Assembly: GCF_016862795.1 (NCBI RefSeq)
Contig: NZ_BONQ01000179.1
Span: 1-42,489, forward strand
DNA: 42,489 bases
Origin: Dactylosporangium siamense
Lineage (GTDB): Bacteria; Actinomycetota; Actinomycetes; Mycobacteriales; Micromonosporaceae
Direction: 5' to 3'
Shown: positions 1 to 8,597 of the stretch, in pieces
Layout of the letters: each line of letters begins with the position of its first letter
How positions within the stretch are numbered: position 1 is the first letter of the stretch
Translations under genes and position numbers: made by a program
Notes under the pieces: generated by a model
Database searches by the model: none
The model's input: only the letters and a program-made list of their open reading frames with translations
What the model was told of the DNA's origin: nothing

Positions 1-1251
1 GCGCTCACCCGCAACCTCGCCGGCAAACCCGGCCAGACCCTCACCTGGGACAACGAAGGCCACCTCGCCACCGTCACCGACAGCGCGGGCGTCAGTAGCT
101 ACATCTACGACGCCGACGGCACCCGCCTCGTGTCGAAGGACCCCGCCGGGGCAACGGTGTACCTGTCCGGCTATGAATTGCGCAAGGTCAGCAGCACTGT
201 CACCTGCACCCGCAACTACGGCGTCGCCAGCCGCACCCCAACCGGACTGACCTGGCTCGCGGCGGACCATCACGGTAGCGGACAACTCGCCGTAGACGCG
301 GTCACCCAGACCGTCACCCGGCGTAAAACCGACCCGTTCGGCAACCCCCGGGGCGCCGACCCGACCTGGCCCAACACCAAGGGTTTCGTCGGCGGCACCC
401 GCGACACCACCGGACTCACCCACCTCGGCGCCCGTGAGTACGATGCAACCATCGGCCGCTTCATCTCCGACGACCCGATTACCGACACCCAAGATCTCCA
501 GCAGATGAATGGCTACTTCTACGCCAACAACAACCCCATCACCTTCACCGACAGTGAAGGTCTGCAGACGTGTCGAGGCGAGGAAGACTGCAAGGGTGAC
601 CCGTGCGAGGGTAACCCTGCCTGCCACAGTGATCCGGACAAGCATCCGCCGAAGAAGAAGCCATCTGTTACACCACAGTGTGTCAAGAGTTGTGAAGAGC
701 GCGACGCGTGTGCGCTCGTCGAAACCTGCGTCTGGGAGTACTACATTCCCTATATTGTGCAGGTCTCGGCTGAAGTGGGAATGGACCCTAGGGACCTCAT
801 GGCCATCTTCATGCAGGAGGCAACCGACCCGGCGGGTGGCTATGCTGTCTGGAAGCTCCAGCGCCTATGGGCGGCCATCAAGGGTGGTGAGGACGGGGGC
901 TCCTACGGACCTGCCAACATTAAGGAGAATGTGTTCAACGAAATTGTAGCCGCCAACCCGGAAGCCTTTAAAGGCGCTGAATTCAGTGATCTGTACTCGG
1001 ATCCGAAGCTGGGCATCAAGGTGTTGGCCTACCGCTTGTCGGCCATGCGGAATTGGATCGCCGAGAATGAGGTTCGACAGTCGGAATTCCATATCCTCGC
1101 TGTCACGCATTTCCGGGGTGAGCCGGAGGCCAGGGCGTTCGCTACCCAGCCGGAGAAGTCCGGTGATTGGGCATTGCACCTGTCAAGATTGGATGATCGC
1201 TGGAACGACGCCGATCGTTTCATCTGCCACAGTGGGCTTTGGAAATGTTAA
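1..1251 (+). CDS. RHS/YD-repeat protein, 3' end, with lysozyme-like C-terminal toxin domain (5' partial)
   Basis: The reading frame is open from base 1, so the start lies outside the window. The first ~185 codons carry YD-type repeats and the conserved RHS end motifs (GAREYDATIGRFISDDPI, then YFYANNNPITFTDSEG near 510-560). After this boundary the composition drops in GC and the protein becomes variable, as in polymorphic RHS toxins. A linker of about 55 residues holds eight cysteines, with two more at the extreme C-terminus, which suggests disulfides outside the cell. The last ~170 residues resemble a lysozyme/transglycosylase fold: a candidate catalytic Glu at nt 817-819 (MQEATDP), a SYGPANIK segment (901-924) where such enzymes have their Gly-Met-Gln loop, and a later SDPKLGIK helix. 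Family assignment of the RHS part is firm. The peptidoglycan-hydrolase assignment is inferred from motif spacing. The stop overlaps the next gene. Confidence 0.85.
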   Translation, partial: ALTRNLAGKPGQTLTWDNEGHLATVTDSAGVSSYIYDADGTRLVSKDPAGATVYLSGYELRKVSSTVTCTRNYGVASRTPTGLTWLAADHHGSGQLAVDAVTQTVTRRKTDPFGNPRGADPTWPNTKGFVGGTRDTTGLTHLGAREYDATIGRFISDDPITDTQDLQQMNGYFYANNNPITFTDSEGLQTCRGEEDCKGDPCEGNPACHSDPDKHPPKKKPSVTPQCVKSCEERDACALVETCVWEYYIPYIVQVSAEVGMDPRDLMAIFMQEATDPAGGYAVWKLQRLWAAIKGGEDGGSYGPANIKENVFNEIVAANPEAFKGAEFSDLYSDPKLGIKVLAYRLSAMRNWIAENEVRQSEFHILAVTHFRGEPEARAFATQPEKSGDWALHLSRLDDRWNDADRFICHSGLWKC

Positions 1252-1721
1252 CGCGTAGGGTTGCCATCGCTGGATTCGCACTTACGGTGGTGGCGGCAGT
1301 ATGTGTCAGTCTCGTGTGGCTGCGATTCCACGAGACGGTTCCGGACATTGTTCGCGATGCGGAGCAGGTATCGGTGGGCGGTTACGAGCGGATTTCAACC
1401 CGTTTGGACAACGATTCCTCGTTTCGTACGTATTGGCTCGGTCCGGAAAGCGTCGATGTGACATCGAACATTCACGCACCGTCGCTCATCCTGGGGCCTC
1501 CGACGGTGACTGGCCTGCCTGGATTTACAGCGCTTGCGGAAGGAAAGTCGACTGTGGACGGCAAGACGTATGCCGTCTACATCGAGGAGTTGGACCTGGC
1601 GTACTGGAATTCAGGTGGTCGCACGGTACCGATCGGCAAGCCGTTCGGGCTCGACTCAAGTCAGAGTGCCGATGTAAACAGCAGGCAACTCCGATTCGTC
1701 AGTGTCATCATGCTGGCTTGA
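1245..1721 (+). CDS. Putative membrane-anchored immunity protein for the upstream RHS toxin
   Basis: A 158-residue protein from ATG 1245, which overlaps the toxin stop by 7 nt; an in-frame TTG at 1239 is an alternative. The N-terminus is a signal anchor: RR followed by a hydrophobic run of about 22 residues ending in LVWLRF. The remaining ~130 residues would face outward and contain no domain I recognise. Small genes overlapping the 3' end of RHS/CDI-type toxins usually encode the cognate immunity protein, and the overlap would couple translation. An extracytoplasmic anchored inhibitor fits a cell-wall-cleaving toxin better than a cytoplasmic nuclease. GC is lower than in the flanking genes, as for the toxin tip. 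The function is inferred from position and topology only. Confidence 0.6.
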   Translation: MLTRRVAIAGFALTVVAAVCVSLVWLRFHETVPDIVRDAEQVSVGGYERISTRLDNDSSFRTYWLGPESVDVTSNIHAPSLILGPPTVTGLPGFTALAEGKSTVDGKTYAVYIEELDLAYWNSGGRTVPIGKPFGLDSSQSADVNSRQLRFVSVIMLA

Positions 1722-1891
1722 TCAAGCCGCGCATCAGTCCTGGCAGTGTCACACCGCCTGGCTGGCGAGCCTGTGCATCGCACCGGAACAGCCAGGGTGG
1801 CGCACAGGCAGCCCGACATCGAGACGGTAACCGGGTCCGCACGCTGTATCGCGCGCAGGCCACGCCGCCCGCGGCGACCAGTCCCACAGGG

Positions 1892-4800
1892 TCACCGAGC
1901 AATGAGGGTGTCGAGTTCCGCTGCCCTGTCCGTGTTGCCGAGCGATGTGTAGAGATCGCGCGCTTCCGTCCAGGCCTGCCGGCTCGCCGTCGGGTCGGTC
2001 TCCCGCGTCGCCGTCCCCAACCGTTCCAGCGCGCCGGCCAGGTACGACGGCCAGCCGCGGGTGCGCCACAGCTGCACCGACTCCGCGAGGTGGGCGGTCG
2101 CCTCGGCGGTGTGCCCCTCCCGCAGGGCGATGTCGCCGAGGACGCCCAGGGCGTCGGCGATGTGGTGCGGCAGGTTGTACTCCCGGCCCAGCGCCAGCGA
2201 CGCCTCCGCCGCCTCTCGGCCGCCCGGTTCGGCACGGGCGTGGTGCAGCTGGGCCAGGACCAGCATCGTCAGCGCCTCGGCGTAGTGGTCCCGGTAGCGG
2301 CGGGAGATCGCCAGCGAGTCGTCGACGGCGTGCCGGCTGGCGTCGAGCTCGCCGGCCTCGAGGTGGGCCACCCCGATGAACTGCAGCACGGTCGCCTCGT
2401 AGCGGGGGTTGCCCAGCTTCCTCGCCTGGATTAGCGCGCTGCGCAGGTGGCCCAGCGCCAGGTCGACCCGGCGTTGCTCGCGCCAGGCCAGCGCCAGCGC
2501 CACGTTCGCCCGGGCCTGACCGCCCACGTGTCCGGTGGCGTCGGCCAGCCGTAGGGCGTCGTTGCCGGTGTCGACTGCCTCGGCGTACGCGCCGCGGGCG
2601 GTCAACCCCCAGGAGGCGATGACCGCGGCGTCGGCGATCCCCCGCTGGTCGCCGGCCTTCTGGAACAGCGTCCGCAGGCGCAGCCCGGCGTCGTAGAGCA
2701 GGGCCATCGCCTGGTCGTCGTCGTTGTGGCTGGTGTTCCACGCCATCACGTCGATCAGGCCACGCAGCATGACCGCCTCACCGAGCAGGTTGCCGTGCCG
2801 CTGGCAGACCTCCATGACCCGCTCGTTGGTCGCGCCCCACTCGGTGTACATGCCGCGCAGGTCGAAGTACTTCTCCAGGCTGCCGGCCAGGTCGAAGGCG
2901 AGCTCGTGCCGGTCGAGGTCGCAGGCCTGCCGCACCGCCGACAGCAATGCCGCCCGCTCGGCGTCGAACCAGGCGAGCGCCGCGTCGCCGCCGTCGCCGG
3001 GCGGGTAGATCGCCTCGAGGTCGACCACCGGGCGGAACGCAGCGCCGTTGATCGTCGCGTAGCAGGGCCCGGGGACCCGGCTCGCGGCGTCCGCGGCGAC
3101 CGCGAGCCAGCCGCCGAGCCCCCGGTCCAGTGCCCTCTCCCGGTCGGCGTCGCTGTCCTCGGCCTCGGCCCGCTGCCGTGCGAACAGCCGGACCAGGTCG
3201 TGGAAGCGGTACTGGTCGTGGCCCCGCTGATCGACCCCGGCGATGCTGAGCAGTTGCGCGTCGACCAGCGCGTCGAGGTGCGGCAGGACCCCGTCGGTGT
3301 CCGACTCCAGCAGGCAGGCGGCGAACCAGGCCGGAAACCTGGCCAGGTCGAACAGCCCGAGCAGCCGGAACAGCCGGCACGTCATCGGGTCGAGCCCCTC
3401 GTAGCTGAACGCGAGCGAGGCCCGGACCTCCAGGTCACCCAGCGACAGGTGATCGAGCCGGCGCCGTTCGTCGCGCAGCATCCCGGTCAGGTGCGCCAGC
3501 CGCCAGGACGGCCGGGCCGCCAGCCGGGCGCCGGCGACCCGCACGGCGAGCGGCAGCTGACCGCACAGCCGGACCAGCTCCGCGGCCTCGTCCGGCTCGT
3601 CTGCGACACGCTGCCGGCCGGCCAGGTTCGCCAGCAGCCGGAGCGCGTCCTCGGGCTCGAAGACATCCAGGTCGACCCACTGCGCGCCCTCGACGCCGGT
3701 CAACCTGGTGCGGCTGGTCAGCAGGACCGCGCAGGGTGGTGCACCGGGCAGCAGCGGCCGGACCTGCTCGGCCGACGCGGCGTTGTCCAGCACGACGAGC
3801 ATCCGCAGGCCGGCGAGCCGGTTGCGGTACAGCGCGGCCCGCTCCCCGACGTCGTCCGGGATGGCGCGGCTGTCGACCCCGAGGAACCGCAGGAACCGGC
3901 TGAGCGCGTCGCCCGAGGCGACCGGGTCCGGCTCGGCACCGCGGAGGTTGACGTAGAGCTGCCCGTCGGGGAACGCGCCGGCCAACCGGTGGGCGACGTG
4001 CAGCGCGAGTGCGGTCTTGCCGATCCCGCCCATGCCGGAGATCGCGGCGACCGGCAGCGCGGTCCGCCGCTGGCCCGATCGGGACACGGTGGCCTCGATC
4101 CGGTTCGACTCAGCGGCGCGGCCGGAGAAGTCGGCGATGTCCGGCGGCAGCAACGACGGGGTGCCGGACCCGTCCTGCTGCGCGATCGTGACCGTGGCCC
4201 GCGGGGTGCCGGCCGTCTCGTCGCGCAGCACGCGCAGGTAGGCGTCCTGCATCTCGCGGGCCGGTTCGACGCCGAGCTCGTCGACCAGCCGGCGCCGAAA
4301 CTCGGCGAAGGTGCGCAGCGCGGTGGCCCGGTCGCCGGAGCCCGCCTGGGCCAGCAGCAGGCGGGCGTGCAACGCCTCGTGATAGGGCTCGTCGCCGGCG
4401 ATGCTGCGCAGGTGCCGGACGACCGTCGGGTACCGCTGCGCGGCGGCTGTTTCGCCGGCCGTCGCATTGACCAGGTCGGCGAAGCGCAGGGCGACGGCGA
4501 TCCGCTGCTGGTTGAGCGCCTGCGCGTCGGGATGGTCACGCAGGCGGGTGCCGGCGTCGACGAGCACCGCTCCGCGCCACCCGCTCAGTGCCTCGTCGAG
4601 CAGGTCCAGCTGCTCGGCGCTGCGCGCTTGCGCCCGCGCGATCAGGGCCTCGAACCGGACCTGGTCACACTGCTCGGCGTCCAGGCGGAGCAGGTAGGCG
4701 TCGCGGACGCGTTCGATGGGACCACCCGGCTGCCGCAGCGGGCGGTCCGGGTCGAGCACGGTCCGCAGGTGCGCGACCGCCATGTGGATCTGGGTGGCGA

Positions 4801-5227
4801 AGGTCTTCGGCGGCGACGGACCCCAGAGCACGTCGACGATCTCGTCCCGGCCCACCGGCTGACCGACCCGCAGGGTGAGCAGCGCGAGCAGCCCCCGCTG
4901 CGCGGCGACCGGCAGTGGCACCCGACCGGCGCCACGGGTCACGACCAGCGGGCCGAGCAGGTTGACGCGGACGGTGTCGACGCCGGAGTGCGCGGGGTGC
5001 ACGGTCTGGATCCGGACGCGGTCGGCCGCGGTGAGGTGCAACGCGTCGGCCAGCCGGCGCAACGACTCCGGTTGCGGTTGGCGGACCCGGCCGCGCTCGA
5101 TGTCGCGGATCGCCCGGGCGCTGACCCCGCTGCGTCGGGCCAGCTCGTCCTGGGTCAGCCCGGCCCGGACGCGGAACTGCTGCAGGAGCGCGCCGAACCG
5201 GTCACCGCTGTCGGATGGGTCCACCAC
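1892..5227 (-). CDS. XRE-SARP-NB-ARC-TPR transcriptional regulator (AfsR-like)
   Basis: A protein of 1111 residues. Domains in order: an XRE-type helix-turn-helix at about 10-66, a SARP/OmpR-like winged-helix DNA-binding domain at about 86-170, a bacterial transcriptional activation domain (BTAD) at about 180-335, an NB-ARC/STAND ATPase with P-loop GMGGIGKT at 398-405 and a VVLDN Walker-B-like segment, and C-terminal tetratricopeptide repeats from about 750 onward. AfsR-type proteins activate secondary-metabolite or stress promoters after nucleotide-dependent assembly. The additional N-terminal XRE domain gives two potential DNA-binding modules in one chain. The start is GTG at 5227, in a 224-bp region divergent from the secreted hydrolase at 5452. 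No biosynthetic cluster is visible beside it, so its target is unknown. Long open frames on the opposite strand are GC-rich shadows. Confidence 0.9.
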   Translation of the reverse strand: MVDPSDSGDRFGALLQQFRVRAGLTQDELARRSGVSARAIRDIERGRVRQPQPESLRRLADALHLTAADRVRIQTVHPAHSGVDTVRVNLLGPLVVTRGAGRVPLPVAAQRGLLALLTLRVGQPVGRDEIVDVLWGPSPPKTFATQIHMAVAHLRTVLDPDRPLRQPGGPIERVRDAYLLRLDAEQCDQVRFEALIARAQARSAEQLDLLDEALSGWRGAVLVDAGTRLRDHPDAQALNQQRIAVALRFADLVNATAGETAAAQRYPTVVRHLRSIAGDEPYHEALHARLLLAQAGSGDRATALRTFAEFRRRLVDELGVEPAREMQDAYLRVLRDETAGTPRATVTIAQQDGSGTPSLLPPDIADFSGRAAESNRIEATVSRSGQRRTALPVAAISGMGGIGKTALALHVAHRLAGAFPDGQLYVNLRGAEPDPVASGDALSRFLRFLGVDSRAIPDDVGERAALYRNRLAGLRMLVVLDNAASAEQVRPLLPGAPPCAVLLTSRTRLTGVEGAQWVDLDVFEPEDALRLLANLAGRQRVADEPDEAAELVRLCGQLPLAVRVAGARLAARPSWRLAHLTGMLRDERRRLDHLSLGDLEVRASLAFSYEGLDPMTCRLFRLLGLFDLARFPAWFAACLLESDTDGVLPHLDALVDAQLLSIAGVDQRGHDQYRFHDLVRLFARQRAEAEDSDADRERALDRGLGGWLAVAADAASRVPGPCYATINGAAFRPVVDLEAIYPPGDGGDAALAWFDAERAALLSAVRQACDLDRHELAFDLAGSLEKYFDLRGMYTEWGATNERVMEVCQRHGNLLGEAVMLRGLIDVMAWNTSHNDDDQAMALLYDAGLRLRTLFQKAGDQRGIADAAVIASWGLTARGAYAEAVDTGNDALRLADATGHVGGQARANVALALAWREQRRVDLALGHLRSALIQARKLGNPRYEATVLQFIGVAHLEAGELDASRHAVDDSLAISRRYRDHYAEALTMLVLAQLHHARAEPGGREAAEASLALGREYNLPHHIADALGVLGDIALREGHTAEATAHLAESVQLWRTRGWPSYLAGALERLGTATRETDPTASRQAWTEARDLYTSLGNTDRAAELDTLIAR

Positions 5228-5451
5228 GTGATTCCCGTCTGCGTTCTGCCGAGCCGATTCTGCCGGTTCCGGGCCCGGTGGTCAACGATGCGCGAGGCCA
5301 GGTAACGGGCCGGCCGGCATAGTCGCGGCTTAGTCGCTGATTCGATGTGATCAATAGGCTCATCTCACGGGATCGGGTACGTCACCAGCCGATGCCGCTG
5401 TCCACTTTGGACGCGCTCGTACGTTTCACCAATCACGGAGGGAGCACCACC

Positions 5452-6219
5452 ATGCGTACGTCCGTCTCCGCCCGTTCGCGGCGGAACCTTGCGAGGGCCA
5501 CTGGAGCCCTTGCCACCGCCGCGGTTCTCGTCCTGGCCATGGGCGGCAATGCCTGGGCCAGCCCCAAGTCGGATGCCTTCAACCGCCTGCTGGCCCTCAA
5601 CCCCGGGCTGAGCGCGACTGAGCTCAAGCGCAGCATGATCGATGCCGCGGCCGCCACCGGCCTGACCTACGACCAGGCCGTGACGACCGCTCTGGGTGAG
5701 GCCGAGAGCCACCTGTCGGTCTCCTCCGCCAACGGGGTCATCGCCAGCAGCGGCGGCGGTTCGTGCACCACCGTCAACATCCAGCCGGCCACGTGGAAGG
5801 GGGACATCTACTACACCGCGTCCTCCACCTACGGAATCTCCCACGGACACGTCGGCATCTACTCCGAGAAGGACTACCTCACCGAGGCCCGCGGCTCGGG
5901 CCAGAACAGCGGCGAGTGGTACTACTACGGCCGGAAATACTGCAAGAACATCGAGATCATGACGACGCCGTACAGCACCGCCACCCAGACCAGCGCGGCC
6001 GACTACGCGTCCGCGTACCTGGTCAACAAGCCCTACAACAGCAACTTCGCGTGGAACAAGGGTGGCAACATCGACACTCTCAACTGCTCGGAGCTGGTGT
6101 ACAAGGCGTACAAGCGCTCGGTGAACATCGACCTCGACGGCGACGGCGGCCTGGGCGTGTACCCGAACGACATCAAGAACGACTCTGAGACGACCATCTA
6201 CCGGACCATCAGCGCATAA
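5452..6219 (+). CDS. Secreted YiiX/NlpC-P60-like permuted papain-fold cysteine hydrolase
   Basis: A 255-residue exported protein. ATG 5452 is preceded by GGAGGGAG and is preferred over the longer in-frame start at 5347, because it begins directly with a Sec signal peptide (RR-rich N-terminus, hydrophobic core, cleavage probably after NAWA at residue 36). The mature part contains a candidate catalytic His in SHGHVGIY (H133) and a later candidate Cys in LNCSELVYKAY (C212). This His-before-Cys order is that of the circularly permuted NlpC/P60 (YiiX/YebB) families, which cut peptide or amide bonds in cell wall or lipid substrates. Residues 37-100 form a helical N-terminal extension I do not recognise. 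It probably acts outside the cell. The substrate cannot be told from the sequence. Confidence 0.75.
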   Translation: MRTSVSARSRRNLARATGALATAAVLVLAMGGNAWASPKSDAFNRLLALNPGLSATELKRSMIDAAAATGLTYDQAVTTALGEAESHLSVSSANGVIASSGGGSCTTVNIQPATWKGDIYYTASSTYGISHGHVGIYSEKDYLTEARGSGQNSGEWYYYGRKYCKNIEIMTTPYSTATQTSAADYASAYLVNKPYNSNFAWNKGGNIDTLNCSELVYKAYKRSVNIDLDGDGGLGVYPNDIKNDSETTIYRTISA

Positions 6220-6338
6220 CAGCAGTCGCCCGTGCTGGTGCAGCGGGGGCGGGCGAAAGTCACGCGGAGGACTTGGGCATCGCGTTCGGTCCAAGCCCTC
6301 CGCGCTCGACGGGAAGCGAAATCCGCGGGGGAGAAGAA

Positions 6339-7586
6339 ATGGTGAAGCGAACGGGACGCGGGGTTGTCACCGCAACGGCGGTGGCACTGGCTCTGGCCCT
6401 GGCGGGCTGCACCAACGCGGCCGACACGTCCGCCGCGCAGCAACTGTACGACCGGGCGGCGGTGTCCGAGAGCGATGTCCGGCTCGACAACGCGGTCATG
6501 GCGTTCTTCGTGGGACCCCAGAACAGCGAGATGTACACGGTGGTCGGCGAAGTGCACCGGCCGGGGTACCTGGTGCTCGTCAACGCGGACGGCTCCTTCA
6601 GGACCGTGAAGACCAAGCGCATGGACATGATGAACCCGACCTGGTCCTCACATGGCCTGTACTTCACGGACGAGAGTGACGACTATCAGCTGACGGCAAC
6701 AGGGCTGACGAAGACCGCCAACACCAAAATCAACGCGCAGAACCAGATGTTCGCGTTGCCGGACGGCGGTGCCGTCGGGGTGTACAACGCCGGGTTCGTC
6801 GACGGCGGCGGCTACAAGAACCAGGTCAGTGTCACCAGGGCCGGCACGGCCCGGCTGTACGACGTGCAAGGCAACTACTTCACCGGTGCCATCTGCGGCA
6901 GTGAGATCTTCGGGCTCACCAACCGGCCGGGCACCCATGACCGCGAGGCCGCGCAGCTGCCGAACATGACCTCCTCGACGGACCAGAGCTCGCGACCGCA
7001 GATGCTGGCGCGCCTGTACCCGGCCGACGGTGGCGAGAAGGTCGTCGCCTGGCGGCCCCACTTCGGTGGAGGTACCCCCGCCGGGCGGGTGCCGTGCCAC
7101 GAGCACGTGATCACCTTTCTGTCGTGGGACCGCGACAGCAAAGGCGGCGAACAGCCCAACGTCGTCTCGTGGGACACCAGAACCGGGGAGTATCAGACCC
7201 ATCCGCTGACCTTCGCCGACGGCACCCGCCTGACCTTCGAAAACTTCGGGGGCATCGTGCAGGACGTCCAGGCAGGCAACCTGCAGTGGATCTACGGCGA
7301 CGGCCGGGTCTTCTCCACCGACCCCCGCACGGGCAAGACCACCACCGAGTTCGACACCAACCTCGGCGCCGGTGCCCGGGTCCCCTCGCAAACCACCTTC
7401 GTGTTCTCCGGCGCCCAGCTGCACGCCCTCAGCACGATTCCCGGCGGCGAAGGCGAGATGGTCTACACGGTCCTGAGCCGCACCGACGGGAAGGTGCTGA
7501 GCAGGGTTCCGGTCCACATTCCCAACACCTCCGTCAACGTCTCCTACCTCAACCTGTCACACATGGCCGTGCGTCCCGCGCCGTGA
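6339..7586 (+). CDS. Secreted lipoprotein, probably beta-propeller
   Basis: A 415-residue protein. ATG 6339 follows GGGGAGAAG. The signal peptide ends in the lipobox LAGC with Cys24 as the lipidation site. The mature protein has repeated short strands with aspartate/glycine turns (YTVVGEVHRPG, VYNAGFVDGGG, TRTGEYQTHPL), consistent with a propeller-like fold, but no named family was recognised. It lies 119 bp downstream of the secreted hydrolase on the same strand and may be co-expressed, since no clear terminator separates them. The product should sit on the outer face of the cytoplasmic membrane. A ligand or sensor function is possible but not shown. Confidence 0.75.
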   Translation: MVKRTGRGVVTATAVALALALAGCTNAADTSAAQQLYDRAAVSESDVRLDNAVMAFFVGPQNSEMYTVVGEVHRPGYLVLVNADGSFRTVKTKRMDMMNPTWSSHGLYFTDESDDYQLTATGLTKTANTKINAQNQMFALPDGGAVGVYNAGFVDGGGYKNQVSVTRAGTARLYDVQGNYFTGAICGSEIFGLTNRPGTHDREAAQLPNMTSSTDQSSRPQMLARLYPADGGEKVVAWRPHFGGGTPAGRVPCHEHVITFLSWDRDSKGGEQPNVVSWDTRTGEYQTHPLTFADGTRLTFENFGGIVQDVQAGNLQWIYGDGRVFSTDPRTGKTTTEFDTNLGAGARVPSQTTFVFSGAQLHALSTIPGGEGEMVYTVLSRTDGKVLSRVPVHIPNTSVNVSYLNLSHMAVRPAP

Positions 7587-7669
7587 CCGGCGGAGCACCG
7601 CCGTCGACGTGCAGGGCGACGGCCGGATGTCGATCGATGGCTTCGGGCGCTGGGTGGAAGACTGGGCTG

Positions 7670-8248
7670 ATGCAGCCGACGACCGGGCTCTTCGACGAGA
7701 TCCACGCCCTCATCGACGGGTTGCAGCCCTTTGATGACGTTGAGGCTCGCCACCGTGCGGAGTGCCTTGCCTGGCTGGGCGGGACCGACGACGTGTTCCG
7801 CCGTGCGAAGCCGCGGACCCCTTCACCGCACCTGGTCAGCTACTTTCTCCTGCGCGACGACCAGGATGGAAGTGTCCTGCTGGTCGACCACATCAAGGCC
7901 GGTCTGTGGCTACCCACCGGTGGTCACGTCGAGCCCGGCGAGCACCCGGCACAGACCGTACGGCGCGAAATACTGGAGGAACTTGGCGTCCCGGCCGTGT
8001 TCCTCCCCGAACTTGGTGAACGTCCCCTCTTCCTGACCGTCACGGACACTGTCGGCACGTTGGAGCAACGACACACCGATGTGAGCCTGTGGTTCGTCCT
8101 GACCGGCAGCCGCGATCAGGTGTTCATTCCCGACCCGGACGAGTTCCGTGGGATCCGATGGTGGACTCCTCAGGAAGTCAGCGACGGCGATCCGAAGACG
8201 TTCGATCCCCACATGGGGCGCATGATCGCCAAGCTCGCCACACTGTGA
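7670..8248 (+). CDS. Nudix hydrolase
   Basis: A 192-residue protein from ATG 7670. The open frame extends upstream, but that part overlaps the lipoprotein gene. A complete Nudix box runs from G85 (GHVEPGE, seven residues, then REILEELGV), matching G-x5-E-x7-REU-x-EE-x-G-U, so the metal-binding glutamates are intact. It is preceded by WLPTGG, as is usual. The family cleaves nucleoside diphosphate linked compounds, such as oxidised nucleotides, sugars or cofactors, and the substrate here cannot be inferred. A 45-residue helical N-terminal part precedes the catalytic domain. It lies 83 bp after the lipoprotein gene on the same strand. Confidence 0.9.
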   Translation: MQPTTGLFDEIHALIDGLQPFDDVEARHRAECLAWLGGTDDVFRRAKPRTPSPHLVSYFLLRDDQDGSVLLVDHIKAGLWLPTGGHVEPGEHPAQTVRREILEELGVPAVFLPELGERPLFLTVTDTVGTLEQRHTDVSLWFVLTGSRDQVFIPDPDEFRGIRWWTPQEVSDGDPKTFDPHMGRMIAKLATL

Positions 8249-8266
8249 TCTGGGTGTGCAACGATC

Positions 8267-8450
8267 TTGACCGTGGGCATTGTCGACGATGCGGGGCAGG
8301 CCGCTGCGTGGGTGGCGGTGGCGTTGACGGGATCCGGGTACCGGGCTGACTTCTCGCCCGGCTCGCTGTGGCAGCTTGAGCGGTTCTTCGAGGTTGAGGC
8401 GCCGGACGGTCGGCCTCGCCCGACCCGCCAAACCGCGCCGCCGCTGGTTC
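8267..8450 (+). pseudogene. Fragment of a conserved actinobacterial hypothetical protein
   Basis: The 349 bases between the Nudix gene and the next gene contain a short frame from TTG 8267. Its first ~50 residues (SGYRADFSPGSLWQLERFF, then DGRPRP) look like the N-terminal part of a common actinobacterial family as I remember it. After about 8430 the expected continuation is lost in all three frames and only low-complexity translation follows. I read this as the truncated remnant of a gene. The remaining bases up to 8580 hold the promoter and GGAG ribosome site of the next gene. Confidence 0.35.
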
Positions 8451-8597
8451 CGCTGACGGCAACGCGCCCGATCGGCGGCCACGAGAGTATGGCTGGCTTA
8501 TTTCGAGCGGGGTTGTCGGATTCGGGCCGTGCTGTTCGTAGGTTGAGTGAGAGGCCGCCCACGAGGGGGCTGTCACGGAGCACAGGAGTTACCGACG

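Noticed and set aside
1715-1728. Perfect palindrome GGCTTGATCAAGCC over the stop of the immunity-like gene
   Set aside because: It has no loop and no T-run, and a single 14-bp palindrome near a stop is weak evidence for a terminator or operator.
2726-5305. 859-codon open frame on the plus strand opposite the large regulator
   Set aside because: The translation is rich in Arg, Gly, Pro and Val without domain order, and it is exactly antisense to a protein with five recognised domains. It is a GC-bias shadow.
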